From Rossellomorea marisflavi (GTDB lineage Bacteria > Bacillota > Bacilli > Bacillales > Bacillaceae_B): 64,000 bases of DNA. This document shows positions 17,156 to 25,664 of this stretch, one piece after another. Both the position numbers and the translations under genes were made by a program. Below the pieces are notes generated by a model. The model searched no databases. It was not told where the DNA came from and worked only from the letters and a program-made list of their open reading frames with translations. The stretch is taken from the NCBI RefSeq assembly GCF_009806575.1, contig NZ_CP047095.1, forward strand, positions 910,001 to 974,000. The letters run 5' to 3'. The number at the start of each line of letters is the position of its first letter. Positions within the stretch are counted from its first letter, which is position 1.

Positions 17156-17374
17156 TCAAGGCGCTTCATCTTCTTTCACATACTCCAGTATATCCCCGGG
17201 CTGACAGTCCAGCGCTTTGCAGATCGCTTCAAGGGTGGAAAGACGGATGGCTTTGGCTTTCCCATTCTTCAGGATGGAGAGGTTGGCCATGGTGATGCCG
17301 ACTTTCTCGGACAGCTCCGTGACACTCATCTTCCGTTTGGCCAGCATGACGTCGATATGAATGATGATTCCCAT
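17156..17374 (-). CDS. Small XRE/Cro-type regulator (YozG-like)
   Basis: 72 residues from ATG 17374 behind GAGGGGGA. It is almost entirely one helix-turn-helix domain: IDVMLAKRKMSVTELSEKVG, ITMANLSILKNGKAKAIR and LSTLEAICKALDCQPGDILEY. The last stretch is typical of the YozG/YgzD group. It lies ten bases after a DUF2975 membrane-protein gene; this pairing is common in Bacillus (yoaS-yozG as I recall) and suggests that the pair acts together, but the regulated process is not known. Confidence 0.88.
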   Translation of the reverse strand: MGIIIHIDVMLAKRKMSVTELSEKVGITMANLSILKNGKAKAIRLSTLEAICKALDCQPGDILEYVKEDEAP

Positions 17375-17384
17375 TGTATCCCCC

Positions 17385-17861
17385 TCACACCGTCAAATCA
17401 TTTTCAGTTTTAATGAAAATGGCTTCACGTAATAGTTTTTGGAGGACGGCAGCGAATACCGCGATGACGAGGGAGGCGAAGATCGGGACGAGTCCAACGA
17501 GGATCAGCCCCGGTGCATCATCCTTATCAGCGATCATGAAGACGAACGGCAATGCGGCAACGTAGAGAACGCTGACCGAGAGCGCATACCGTTTGATCTT
17601 TTTCAGGATCGTCACGGAGCGATCAGAGAACGCCTCTTGGCGATCGATGAGACCAAGGAGCGAAAAGGACTGGACCAGTGCCATGATGAAAGGGATCACG
17701 GTGATATAAATCAGCACAACGGCTGGATAGAGTAATGGTGCGTACTCCGGATCGGCCGGATTCCTGACCAATTGGACGGCCCCTGCGACGCATATAGCGA
17801 GGACGGGGATGCCCATGCAGAACAGAACGACCTTGAGGAATAATGTTGAGCCTTGTTTCAT
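17385..17861 (-). CDS. DUF2975 membrane protein
   Basis: 158 residues from ATG 17861; a GTG at 17870 overlaps the AGAGGTG ribosome site and is not used. Four membrane helices (about 8-30, 45-70, 95-113, 119-142). The layout LKKIKRYALSVSVLYVAALP and the short charged loop KDDAPG fit the DUF2975 family. First gene of a two-gene operon with the XRE regulator 10 bases downstream. Role unknown. Confidence 0.82.
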   Translation of the reverse strand: MKQGSTLFLKVVLFCMGIPVLAICVAGAVQLVRNPADPEYAPLLYPAVVLIYITVIPFIMALVQSFSLLGLIDRQEAFSDRSVTILKKIKRYALSVSVLYVAALPFVFMIADKDDAPGLILVGLVPIFASLVIAVFAAVLQKLLREAIFIKTENDLTV

Positions 17862-17943
17862 GCAGGTCACCTCTTATGGTTTCTTATAGATGAATGTATC
17901 ATTTTATTTATTGATTTACAATAAATAATTGTTAATACATGAT

Positions 17944-17983
17944 AAAAAAGAGCAACCTCTGCTTTATCAGGCAACGGTTACTC
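17944..17983 (-). terminator. Rho-independent terminator
   Basis: GAGCAACC/GGTTACTC arms (17950-17957 with 17976-17983) with an inner CTG/CAG pairing and an A-run at 17944-17949. It ends the lipoprotein gene at 18002. Confidence 0.8.
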
Positions 17984-18001
17984 CTGTTTCGTTGATGTGT
18001 T

Positions 18002-18412
18002 TTACTTTTCATGGGTGTAGATCAATTCTTTTGAACCTGGTTTGTAGCTGAAATCAATTTCTTCTGTCTCAAACGGCTCTTTATTTTCAGATACCAGAAT
18101 GACCGAGTATCGTTCGTCCTTTTTTAGTTCGACTGGGAGTGATGAGATTTTCCTGGTGGTATATTCTTCAACGGTATTGAGGTCCCGATCATCTAGTACA
18201 TACGCATCTTTGAGTTCTACGCTTCCCACTTGGATGGCTTCGAGTATCGTGTTTTTTTCAATATTTTCAGGAGTGAACTGTATCTTCATATAGTAAGTGG
18301 ATGGGGGATTCTTGTATTCGGTTATCTCATGTGTATGGAATTCATCTTCCTTGCCGCAGCCTGCTATCAGAACCAGTCCAATGATCCAAAAGTGGATAAA
18401 TGACTTTTTCAA
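18002..18412 (-). CDS. Small lipoprotein
   Basis: 136 residues from TTG 18412, with AAGGGGG eight bases upstream. Signal sequence with lipobox LIAGC (Cys19). The mature part is beta-rich and acidic (TYYMKIQFTPENIEK, YSVILVSENKEPFETEEIDF), with no motif I recognise. Last gene before the composition change to the biosynthetic island. The 18413-18649 gap holds no gene and should contain the promoters of this gene and of the transferase at 18650. Confidence 0.7.
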   Translation of the reverse strand: MKKSFIHFWIIGLVLIAGCGKEDEFHTHEITEYKNPPSTYYMKIQFTPENIEKNTILEAIQVGSVELKDAYVLDDRDLNTVEEYTTRKISSLPVELKKDERYSVILVSENKEPFETEEIDFSYKPGSKELIYTHEK

Positions 18413-18649
18413 TGGAAAACCCCCTTAATAGTTATCATACATCCCTTATTTAATAAAAGTACGTTTAGTACAAATTAGCCGCTTAGGAACAATGGAACTA
18501 GAATGGTTTCAAATAGCTTATTAGTTTACTAAACAGAAAGTCATTAAGTGATTATCCTAAAACCCAGTAATTCACGCAATAGATTTATCTATATGTGGGC
18601 TTTATCATAGTAAGAAGATCATTAGACTGTGCGCGGGAGGGAAGATAGA

Positions 18650-19348
18650 TTGAATTTGAAAGAAAATGAAGTGCATATTTGGTGGACAACGTTTGATACG
18701 TATCATAAAAATCTGAATCATTTAGATAAAGTAGAACAGGAAAAAGTAACCCGTTTAAAGTTTCCAAAGGATCAAGAGCACCAAGCCATAACCTATACTT
18801 TTTTAAGAGATGTCTTGGCAGAGTATACTGGGCAACGTCCCGAAGATATTGAGATAAGTAGGGACTGCTTGGGATGTGGGGCTCAACATGGGAAACCGGC
18901 GTTATTGAATGAAAGTCAAATCAAGTTCAACCTTTCTCATACTGCTCATTTTGTAGTGGTGGGAGTGAGTAACTGTGAGTTGGGGATAGATATTGAAGAA
19001 GCTGATGAAGCCAAAGATGTGGAGTTTCTTTACTCAGCCCTTTCACAATATGAGAAAGAACAAGTAGACCCCAAGGAAAAAACAAAAGGATTGCTCACAT
19101 ATTGGACGCGCAAGGAATCGATTGTTAAAGCACTGGGAGTCGGATTGACGATTGATTTGCAGGCACTGGTGCTGTCTGGGTGTAGTGAAGCTCCTCGTAT
19201 TGTGGCTTTTCCAGATGGGAAACTACCTAATGCCACAATGGTGGATTTCGAGTTGGAGGATGTAATGGGTTGCGTGACGCTTCTTGAAGCCAAAGAACAA
19301 CCCGTAAATTTGATTTTCCGTCGACACGCTGCTTTTTGTCAATCATGA
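18650..19348 (+). CDS. Sfp-type 4'-phosphopantetheinyl transferase
   Basis: 232 residues from TTG 18650, spaced five bases from GGGAGGGAAG; the frame opens at 18629. It moves the phosphopantetheine arm of coenzyme A to a serine of carrier proteins. Family marks: FLRDVLAEYTG, CGAQHGKPAL, IKFNLSHTAHFVVVGVS, the Mg-binding ELGIDIEEAD (Asp and Glu) and the catalytic WTRKESIVKALG. Two CxxC-type cysteines at CLGCG are usual in this family. It should activate the four NRPS carrier domains and the lone ACP at 45856. It is the first gene of the island and has its own terminator, so it is separately transcribed. Confidence 0.95.
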   Translation: MNLKENEVHIWWTTFDTYHKNLNHLDKVEQEKVTRLKFPKDQEHQAITYTFLRDVLAEYTGQRPEDIEISRDCLGCGAQHGKPALLNESQIKFNLSHTAHFVVVGVSNCELGIDIEEADEAKDVEFLYSALSQYEKEQVDPKEKTKGLLTYWTRKESIVKALGVGLTIDLQALVLSGCSEAPRIVAFPDGKLPNATMVDFELEDVMGCVTLLEAKEQPVNLIFRRHAAFCQS

Positions 19349-19350
19349 AG

Positions 19351-19375
19351 AAACCCACCATATTGGTGGGTTTTC
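19351..19375. terminator. Bidirectional terminator
   Basis: A perfect 9-bp stem AACCCACCA/TGGTGGGTT (19352-19360 with 19364-19372) with loop TAT and T/A flanks, between converging genes. Confidence 0.9.
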
Positions 19376-19379
19376 AAGT

Positions 19380-20036
19380 TTATAGATAATCAAGCGTGTT
19401 AAAAATCAAGATTAATCCAACGATGCACATGATCCAGGATAATGCAGAATCTGAACCGGTTGTTAAACGGGTGCGAAGCTTATTCAGGCTGCTGGTCACC
19501 CATGTTCCGAATACTTTGTAGCTGAAAAAGATCAAGATCGCAGGGAGAATCATGATGATGTTATAGATGATGAGAATTGGGAGCCATTGATAATAGGGAA
19601 GTTGATTGGTAGTCAACAATCCGACAGCGGCAAAGTATGGAAGAGCTGTTCCAGCCTCGATAAGAAAAGTGGTCACGCCGATTAGGACAACAGAGATAAT
19701 GCTTTGAGTTTTAGGGATGGGGACACGATTCTTTTGATTCTTAGGCAGGAAAAAGCTTGCCACGAACAGAATGACGCCGATGCTGAAAATCCCCCAGCTG
19801 ACGACCCTATTCTGGAACAGGTTCGAAAAGGCATCAATCACATACCCTAGGCCAAGCATCAAAATGACACCGAGGGAAAAATACAGGATGACAACGGTAG
19901 AGAGGTAGGCAAACAATCGTGAGGCCATATTCTTATTATCCTTCAAAATTAGTAGAAGGGTGACGCCAATAATGGTTGGACTTAACGTGTCCAACAGGGC
20001 TAAACCGCCTAGATAGAGTAATAGCTCAGTTCCCAT
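19380..20036 (-). CDS. GAP-family (LysE-like) membrane protein
   Basis: 218 residues from ATG 20036 behind GGAGG; a TTG at 20048 overlaps that site. Six membrane helices. The opening (LLYLGGLALLDTLSPTIIGVTLLLIL) carries the DxLSPT signature of the GAP family, which includes the mycobacterial sulfolipid-addressing protein and sits in the LysE exporter superfamily. It lies 21 bases after the MerR regulator gene and is probably the last gene of a three-gene operon controlled by it, so it may export a toxic compound, perhaps the peptide or an intermediate. Substrate unknown. Confidence 0.8.
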   Translation of the reverse strand: MGTELLLYLGGLALLDTLSPTIIGVTLLLILKDNKNMASRLFAYLSTVVILYFSLGVILMLGLGYVIDAFSNLFQNRVVSWGIFSIGVILFVASFFLPKNQKNRVPIPKTQSIISVVLIGVTTFLIEAGTALPYFAAVGLLTTNQLPYYQWLPILIIYNIIMILPAILIFFSYKVFGTWVTSSLNKLRTRLTTGSDSALSWIMCIVGLILIFNTLDYL

Positions 20037-20057
20037 GTGTTCCTCCAATGGTTGAGA

Positions 20058-20795
20058 TTAAGAATTCTTCGCCATGTAATGGATATAGGCATTCTTCATG
20101 AAATCAAGGACTTCTTGATCAATGGGGTATAAGTTGTGCTTCCTGGATTCTTCTGGAGACATACGAATATCCCAAAGTTTGTCTAAGAAGGCATCCTCGT
20201 CTCCAAAGTTCTCAGCTCTTTTTTCGTCCATACGTTTGATGATATTTTGAATTCGGGGGTCACTATATTTAAGGTGGATGTACTTCTTCAATTGTCCTAA
20301 TAAGGCAATCCATTCGAGGGAGTCTGGATCGCTACTGGTCATATTCGGCAAACGATCGAGAACTTCGTAATTCTTTATATCTAATTCATTCTGTTTATAC
20401 GTGAGGACTTCTTTTGAATCCCTTGTATATAGGCTCATGATTTTTTGAATTCGGAACTCTTCTCCCTCGATGGCGATTCCGTTAATCAGCTCCCTGAGGT
20501 TATATTCGATCTTGGAAAGTCGATCTTTCTCTGCCATTACGTAGGATAGCTGCTTCATTAAGCTAATCGACCAGTCCCATTCTTCAGATTCCAACATGAT
20601 TTTAATTTCACTAAGTTGGAAGCCGATTGTTTTCAGGAATTGAATCTGCTGAAGCTTCTGCAATTCCGTATTCGAATATAACCTATGACCCCCTTGGGTC
20701 TTCGATGCAGGTTTTAATAATTCAATCTTGTCATAATACCTTAAGGTCCTAACGGATACGCCACTCATTTTTTTAACTTCATTGATATGTAGCAA
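20058..20795 (-). CDS. MerR-family regulator with TipAS-like effector domain
   Basis: 245 residues from TTG 20795 behind TAGGAA. The N-terminal MerR domain: INEVKKMSGVSVRTLRYYDKI, LLKPASKTQGGHRLYSN and LQQIQFLKTIGFQLSEIKIM, followed by a long dimer helix. The C-terminal half (about 110-245) reads like the TipAS fold (WDIRMSPEESRKHNLYP, LDFMKNAYIHY), which in TipA binds thiopeptide antibiotics. MerR activators untwist promoters with long spacers, and just such promoters lie at 21013-21102. It likely activates both divergent operons on sensing a small molecule, possibly the cluster product. Confidence 0.9.
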   Translation of the reverse strand: MLHINEVKKMSGVSVRTLRYYDKIELLKPASKTQGGHRLYSNTELQKLQQIQFLKTIGFQLSEIKIMLESEEWDWSISLMKQLSYVMAEKDRLSKIEYNLRELINGIAIEGEEFRIQKIMSLYTRDSKEVLTYKQNELDIKNYEVLDRLPNMTSSDPDSLEWIALLGQLKKYIHLKYSDPRIQNIIKRMDEKRAENFGDEDAFLDKLWDIRMSPEESRKHNLYPIDQEVLDFMKNAYIHYMAKNS

Positions 20796-20811
20796 GGCAA
20801 TTCCTACTTCC

Positions 20812-20964
20812 CTATTCCTTTTTTGCTGAGCCCGACATGGAGTATTTTAGAACATAGCCTATTCCCAACCCGATTAGTACACCAGGGATCGCATTATCAA
20901 ATAGTAAGCCGATCCCAGCCCCTGCAATCACACAGCCGTAGATAATAACATCTTCTTTTTTCAA
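20812..20964 (-). CDS. Small membrane protein, MerR operon leader gene
   Basis: 50 residues from TTG 20964, with AAAGGAGGA eight bases upstream. Residues 3-42 are two closely spaced hydrophobic, glycine-rich segments (VIIYGCVIAGAGIGLLF and GVLIGLGIGYVLKY). No family recognised. First gene downstream of the minus-strand MerR-type promoter, 16 bases before the regulator gene, so it should be induced with it. Confidence 0.6.
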   Translation of the reverse strand: MKKEDVIIYGCVIAGAGIGLLFDNAIPGVLIGLGIGYVLKYSMSGSAKKE

Positions 20965-21012
20965 GTTAAATCTCCTCCTTTTATTTTTTAACACGATAAT
21001 GAATATAGTGTA

Positions 21013-21043
21013 AGTATAAAAGATGACGTTACGTCACTTTCAA
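21013..21043 (-). promoter_or_regulatory. MerR-type promoter with 19-bp spacer (leftward)
   Basis: Read on the minus strand: -35 TTGAAA (21043-21038), a 19-bp spacer (21037-21019) and -10 TATACT (21018-21013). The spacer contains the exact dyad TGACGT-N-ACGTCA (21024-21036). A 19-bp spacer with a central dyad is the hallmark of MerR-activated promoters. It drives the small gene, the MerR gene and the GAP gene. Confidence 0.85.
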
Positions 21044-21071
21044 CTATTTTGAATCTTCCTTTGCGTAAAGT

Positions 21072-21102
21072 TTGAAAGTGACCTTACGTCATCTTATATA
21101 AT
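21072..21102 (+). promoter_or_regulatory. MerR-type promoter with 19-bp spacer (rightward)
   Basis: -35 TTGAAA (21072-21077), a 19-bp spacer (21078-21096) with the near-dyad TGACCT-T-ACGTCA, and -10 TATAAT (21097-21102). It mirrors the leftward promoter, so one regulator should act on both. The ribosome site AGGAGG begins at 21111, so the untranslated leader is very short (about 15 bases). It drives the lipoprotein and PadR genes. Confidence 0.87.
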
Positions 21103-21123
21103 GGGTTCGAAGGAGGTTGGGTT

Positions 21124-21783
21124 ATGATGAAAAAATTCATTTTTGGTGTACTGGTGGCTTTATTCAGCCTTGCTGGATGTTCTACCGGTGAAAAGGATGT
21201 ACTGGTAAATAAGGAATCCGTCGACGATGTAAATGAGATTGTAGTGAACTTTGCAAGCACAGATGTTGATGTTCAGGTAAGTGATACGTCTGAATTAGAG
21301 GCGCATCTTACAGTTTATGATGATGGTCCAGGCGTGACCCTGGATAAGTCGTCAAACCGGTTGACCGTGGATCTGGATAGCAGTATTGCACGATTGGTTA
21401 AGAAGAAGCCAACTCTTGAATTGATGATTCCACAAGACTTTAATGGCAAGCTCATCCTTGATGGTTCTTCAGGGAATATATCTGGTAAAGATTTAAATCA
21501 AACCGACATTGAAGTTAAAGCGAGTAGTGGGAATGTGAAGTTACATTTTGCCGAGTTGAATGGGGATGTAGAGGTATCCACTTCAAGCGGTAAGGCTACG
21601 ATTGAATTCGATGAAGAGACACCCGATCTGAATCTGGATGTCAGTACGAACAGTGGTAGTCAATCCATCAATATGTCATTGGATGAATCAACAAAAGACA
21701 AAAGAAAAGTGAAGGGAACATCAGGAAATGGCGGAAATGAAATGAAAATTAAAACCAAATCAGGGAGCATAAAGGTGAATTGA
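21124..21783 (+). CDS. DUF4097-type beta-helix lipoprotein
   Basis: 219 residues from ATG 21124 (ATG 21127 equally possible) behind AGGAGG. Signal sequence with lipobox LAGC (Cys20). The rest is a repeating beta structure with recurrent SSGN/SSGK/NSGS turns (GSSGNISGKDL, ASSGNVKLHF, TSSGKATIEF, TNSGSQSINM), the mark of DUF4097 adhesin-like repeats. In Bacillus such proteins often accompany PadR regulators and envelope-stress transporters. First gene under the rightward MerR-type promoter, 31 bases before padR. Confidence 0.82.
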   Translation: MMKKFIFGVLVALFSLAGCSTGEKDVLVNKESVDDVNEIVVNFASTDVDVQVSDTSELEAHLTVYDDGPGVTLDKSSNRLTVDLDSSIARLVKKKPTLELMIPQDFNGKLILDGSSGNISGKDLNQTDIEVKASSGNVKLHFAELNGDVEVSTSSGKATIEFDEETPDLNLDVSTNSGSQSINMSLDESTKDKRKVKGTSGNGGNEMKIKTKSGSIKVN

Positions 21784-21814
21784 TTAAATAGGGACTAGAA
21801 AAGTAGGGAAGAAC

Positions 21815-22303
21815 ATGACTGTTAAATTCACAATATTGGGATTTTTATATAGGAAGAATTTACACGGCTATGATATCATCGCGGAATTCAATGAACTCTC
21901 TCATCATCAATGGCCCCTAAATCCGGGTCAGGTTTATTCCACATTAGAGAGACTGGAAAGAGATGGGTTGGTTACGTCACTAGGGGAAAATGAGAAGGGA
22001 AGGATTCATTATCAAATTACCCAAGAGGGGAGAGAAGCTCTTTTTGACTGGATATCGTCTCCTGTTAAAAGGCCCCTATTAAGGGATGAACTGTACATGA
22101 AATATTTACTGGCCGAAAGTAAGGGGTTGGAGGGAATAGAGGAATTGCTACAGTCTCAGAAAGAATTGATTCTCCAACAGATCCTTTTACTTACGGACTT
22201 TAAGAAGACGATCGATCATAAGCATTTTAAGAAGATCATCTATGGGGGACTACTACATCTGGAGGCAGATTTAAAGTGGTTGGAGTACATCAAGGATGAA
22301 TGA
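21815..22303 (+). CDS. PadR-family transcriptional regulator
   Basis: 162 residues from ATG 21815 behind TAGGGAAG. The N-terminal winged helix: VKFTILGFLYRKNLHGYDII, WPLNPGQVYSTLERLERDGLV and RIHYQITQEGREALFDWI, the classic PadR layout. The C-terminal helical dimer part is about residues 85-160. PadR repressors bind ATACT-AGTAT palindromes; such an operator lies at 22337-22368, directly before the ABC transporter genes. It probably represses them until an effector binds. Confidence 0.93.
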   Translation: MTVKFTILGFLYRKNLHGYDIIAEFNELSHHQWPLNPGQVYSTLERLERDGLVTSLGENEKGRIHYQITQEGREALFDWISSPVKRPLLRDELYMKYLLAESKGLEGIEELLQSQKELILQQILLLTDFKKTIDHKHFKKIIYGGLLHLEADLKWLEYIKDE

Positions 22304-22336
22304 TCATAAAGATGGTGAAGTTTTTTTTGTAGGGTA

Positions 22337-22368
22337 ATAGATACTGAGTATCTATACCCAGTATCTAT
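22337..22368 (+). promoter_or_regulatory. PadR operator with extra half-site
   Basis: A perfect 9-bp palindrome ATAGATACT-g-AGTATCTAT at 22337-22355, followed by a third copy of AGTATCTAT at 22360-22368. It lies between padR and the ABC ATPase gene and overlaps the likely promoter (TTGTAG near 22327). The core matches the PadR-type site. Confidence 0.78.
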
Positions 22369-22397
22369 CAAGGAAAATGTGAAGGAGTGAGGAACAT

Positions 22398-23117
22398 ATG
22401 ATCACTGTAGATAACGTGTTCAAGCATTTTGAACAGGGAGATATGAAAATCGAGGTTCTAAAGGGAGTAAACCTCTCGATTAAAGAAGGAGAGTTTGTTG
22501 CCATCATGGGTCCGAGTGGATCGGGTAAAAGTACCCTTCTTCAACTTCTTGGAGGGTTGGATACTCCATCATCTGGTCATGTGAGAATACAAGAGAAACC
22601 CTTTTCTGATTTGAATGAAAAAAAAAGGACCATTGTGCGTCGCAAGGATATCGGTTTCATCTTTCAGAATTATCAGCTGTTGCCTACTTTGACTGTGGAG
22701 GAAAACATCGCCTTCCCGCTACATGCAGACGGGAGAAAAGATAAGGATGGAGAGGAGAAAATCCGATCGATCATCAAAGAGGTGGGATTGGAAGGGCTTG
22801 AAAAGAAATCCCCCAATCTATTGAGTGGAGGGCAACAACAGCGTGTTTCCATCGCTAGAGGGTTGATCCATGAACCCAAAATCCTTTTGGCAGATGAACC
22901 TACAGGAAACTTGGATCGAAAGCGTGCTGAAGAAATACTGGAGCTACTCGCGAAGTTCAATAAAGAACGAAAGCAGTCCATTATCATGGTAACACATGAT
23001 ATCTTCGCAGCCGGATATGCGGATAAGATTATTTTATTCAAAGATGGAGTGATTGATAAGGAAGTTACTAGGGAGGATCAAGACTATGCTGAATATCTGG
23101 CTAGTTTCCTGGCGTAA
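22398..23117 (+). CDS. ABC transporter ATPase (MacB/LolD/BceA type)
   Basis: 239 residues from ATG 22398 behind AAGGAGTGAGG. Walker A GPSGSGKST, Q-loop FIFQNYQLLP, signature LLSGGQQQRVSIARG, Walker B ILLADEPTGNLD and H-loop MVTHD, all intact. The GNLD ending and the length are typical of the MacB/LolD/BceA group that works with FtsX-type permeases. It overlaps the permease gene that follows by 32 bases. It powers extrusion of lipophilic or peptide compounds; a role in self-protection is inferred from the setting. Confidence 0.96.
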   Translation: MITVDNVFKHFEQGDMKIEVLKGVNLSIKEGEFVAIMGPSGSGKSTLLQLLGGLDTPSSGHVRIQEKPFSDLNEKKRTIVRRKDIGFIFQNYQLLPTLTVEENIAFPLHADGRKDKDGEEKIRSIIKEVGLEGLEKKSPNLLSGGQQQRVSIARGLIHEPKILLADEPTGNLDRKRAEEILELLAKFNKERKQSIIMVTHDIFAAGYADKIILFKDGVIDKEVTREDQDYAEYLASFLA

Positions 23118-25527
23118 TCTAACGAAGAACAAGAGGAGGTTCTTCTTTACTCTGATTGCCGTCATACTCGGAATTCTGTTGACCACCAGCATGTTGGTGG
23201 CGAATAACACAGTGAAAGATACGTTTAGATACTATGAAGAAATCTACGCAGGTAATGCAGACTCATGGATCTTGAGTAAGGACTATTCCTTTTCTGAGGG
23301 TGAAGTGGAATCGATTAAGCAGCAGGATGCCGTGAAAGACAGCCTGAGTGTCTTGGATAAGCAGACACTGATTGATGTAGATGGTGACAAAGGTCCACCT
23401 GAAACCCCGGTAAGGGTGACGGGAGTAAGTGATATCCATAGTAATCTTCTCAAGCTTCCCTTGATCAAGGGAGACCTGGAAGGTGGAGGCTTGATCATCC
23501 CCGAAAATGCATCCAAGCTATGGGGGAAGGATATTGGGGATACAGTCACCTTTAAAGGGCTGGGGGAAATTAAAGTAACGGGGATTGTAGGCTTCACTTC
23601 TTGGTTAGCAAGCCCTAACAGTTGGGAAGAAGCAGAAGGGAGATCATTCAGGGTCATGATGGACCTTGACACCCTACAGGAGTGGACTGGACTGACCGAT
23701 CAGATTAGTTATATAAGGCTGCAACATGAAGGAGGTAAAGATCATTTATCACAGTATCAAGATGAATTGAACGGGACACCTTTATACGTTCAACCCGTGG
23801 TAATCGATGATTTGAGGAATAACGATGTGGATGGGTTGTACTCTGTATTTTATCTCGTGTCTATCCTTGCACTCTTTATCAGTGGTTTTATCATCTTCAA
23901 TATGATTTACTCGAGTGTCATCGAGCGTAAAAAGGAATTTTCCATCATGAAGAGTCTTGGATATACGAACTTTAATGTGTTTAAACTTGTATTCATGGAA
24001 GTATTTTTACTATCCCTTATCGGAACAGTGATTGCTCTTCCACTCGGAGTATGGTTCGCCGATCTATTTGTTGATATGCTTCTAGGTATCTTCCAAGACA
24101 CAATGGTTTATACATTGAATTGGCAGAGTGCCACGATCTTATCAGGAATGATCGGACTCCTCTTCCCACTCATAATAGCAGGTATTCCGATGTATATCGC
24201 TTTTAAGACCCCTATAATATATGCCTTGAGGAATACGAATAAAGAGTCGAAAACCAGAGTGAAGGTCATCAGATATATACTCGGCTTGGCCTTCATCGGC
24301 TTGAGTTTTCTCGATAGTTATTGGGGTTACGTATTCCTGCTTTTCGGAGTCGTTCTCCTTTATCCGGTGGTAATAAGAATGCTTGCGAAGTTGTTAGGAC
24401 CGTTGATTGAGCGTTTGTTGGGTTATCCCGGACGCTTATCGGTCAGTAATATCAAAGTAAATACCAATCGAAATGCAAATACCTCGGCCATGTTGGCAAT
24501 CAGTATTGGAGTGGTCATCTTTCTTGGATCGGCATTGGAATCCATTCCTTCGGGATTTGAGAAGGAAATCCGCCAAACCTTCGGTGGAGATATCCAAATC
24601 CAATTTGAAGAACCAATTAATGAATCCCAGTTAAACACTGTGAAAAACCATCAGGCTGTGAAAGATATGGCCTGGTATAAGGAGACAATGGTTACTTGGA
24701 AAACAGTGGATGGCGAGGCAAAAGAATTTTATTTGATGAGCAACCCTTCCTCTCCGGATTTTCCATTGTTTAAGGGATATGGTCAGGATATTCCTGACGG
24801 TGCAGTTCTACTGGGAGAGAGAGCGTTTGATGAGTGGGGTGGGAAAGTTGGCGACTCTGTCAAGATGAACACCCCTGCCGGTGAACGAGAGTATAAGGTG
24901 GCCGGAAAAGTTAATACGTCTCAGGATGGGGGCTATGTCGGATTCGTCTCTCAGGAAGAATTTTCACAAGTGTTTAATTGGCAGGGAATTCAGACACTCA
25001 TGATGGATGTCGATGATTCAAGCAACCCAAAAGACCTGCGCAGGGATTTGCGTCAAGACTTCCCTACAGGCATCTCGACACTTACGCTAGTGGAAGACCA
25101 GATTGAGTCATCACAAAGTTCTTTTGATGGTATGAATGAAGTGATGCAATTCCTTATGATTATCGTCATTGCACTTTCAAGCATAGGAATTAGCAATACT
25201 TTATTAATGAATACAATGGAGAGGATAGGAGAGATTGGAACCACGCGTGCCATCGGTTTTACAACGAGACAAGTGAGAACGATGGTGATTGGAGAAGGGT
25301 TAGTCGTAGGAGTGGCCGGAATCATCGTCGGAGTCGTGTTGGGGATATTTGTTATCTATTTGAACTCCATCTCTAATTCCTCTGCTACTTACATGCCATT
25401 CATTATTCCTTGGGGGAATATCGGGCTTGCCATCATGGCGGGTCTTCTACTCTCGGTCATTGCATCCCTATTTCCATCTTTTATTGCAGCGCGTGTAAAC
25501 TTGATCAATGCACTAAAAGAAAACTAA
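23086..25527 (+). CDS. FtsX/MacB-type ABC transporter permease
   Basis: 813 residues from ATG 23086 (AGGGAGGA site), overlapping the ATPase gene. Two FtsX-type halves: first helix WRNLTKNKRRFFFTLIAVIL, a large extracellular domain (about 45-235), three helices (about 240-380), two helices (about 390-430), a second conserved start SVSNIKVNTNRNANTSAMLAI, a second extracellular domain (about 490-680), and three last helices. This is the long DUF214-type exporter layout. The extracytoplasmic domains often bind peptide antibiotics or lipoproteins in this family. Substrate unknown. Confidence 0.92.
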   Translation: MLNIWLVSWRNLTKNKRRFFFTLIAVILGILLTTSMLVANNTVKDTFRYYEEIYAGNADSWILSKDYSFSEGEVESIKQQDAVKDSLSVLDKQTLIDVDGDKGPPETPVRVTGVSDIHSNLLKLPLIKGDLEGGGLIIPENASKLWGKDIGDTVTFKGLGEIKVTGIVGFTSWLASPNSWEEAEGRSFRVMMDLDTLQEWTGLTDQISYIRLQHEGGKDHLSQYQDELNGTPLYVQPVVIDDLRNNDVDGLYSVFYLVSILALFISGFIIFNMIYSSVIERKKEFSIMKSLGYTNFNVFKLVFMEVFLLSLIGTVIALPLGVWFADLFVDMLLGIFQDTMVYTLNWQSATILSGMIGLLFPLIIAGIPMYIAFKTPIIYALRNTNKESKTRVKVIRYILGLAFIGLSFLDSYWGYVFLLFGVVLLYPVVIRMLAKLLGPLIERLLGYPGRLSVSNIKVNTNRNANTSAMLAISIGVVIFLGSALESIPSGFEKEIRQTFGGDIQIQFEEPINESQLNTVKNHQAVKDMAWYKETMVTWKTVDGEAKEFYLMSNPSSPDFPLFKGYGQDIPDGAVLLGERAFDEWGGKVGDSVKMNTPAGEREYKVAGKVNTSQDGGYVGFVSQEEFSQVFNWQGIQTLMMDVDDSSNPKDLRRDLRQDFPTGISTLTLVEDQIESSQSSFDGMNEVMQFLMIIVIALSSIGISNTLLMNTMERIGEIGTTRAIGFTTRQVRTMVIGEGLVVGVAGIIVGVVLGIFVIYLNSISNSSATYMPFIIPWGNIGLAIMAGLLLSVIASLFPSFIAARVNLINALKEN

Positions 25528-25542
25528 ACTTGTTTTTCTTAG

Positions 25543-25575
25543 GAGCCTACCAGATGTTTGTGGTAGGTTTTTTTC
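25543..25575 (+). terminator. Rho-independent terminator
   Basis: CCTACC/GGTAGG stem (25546-25551 with 25562-25567) followed by seven Ts. It separates the first transporter operon from the second. Confidence 0.85.
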
Positions 25576-25664
25576 TTTGTGCTTCATATTGCGTAATATA
25601 CAGATGTTTTGATGAAGTCTCCTCTATATCATTAAATGTATCACGATTACAGTAGGGAGCTCTT

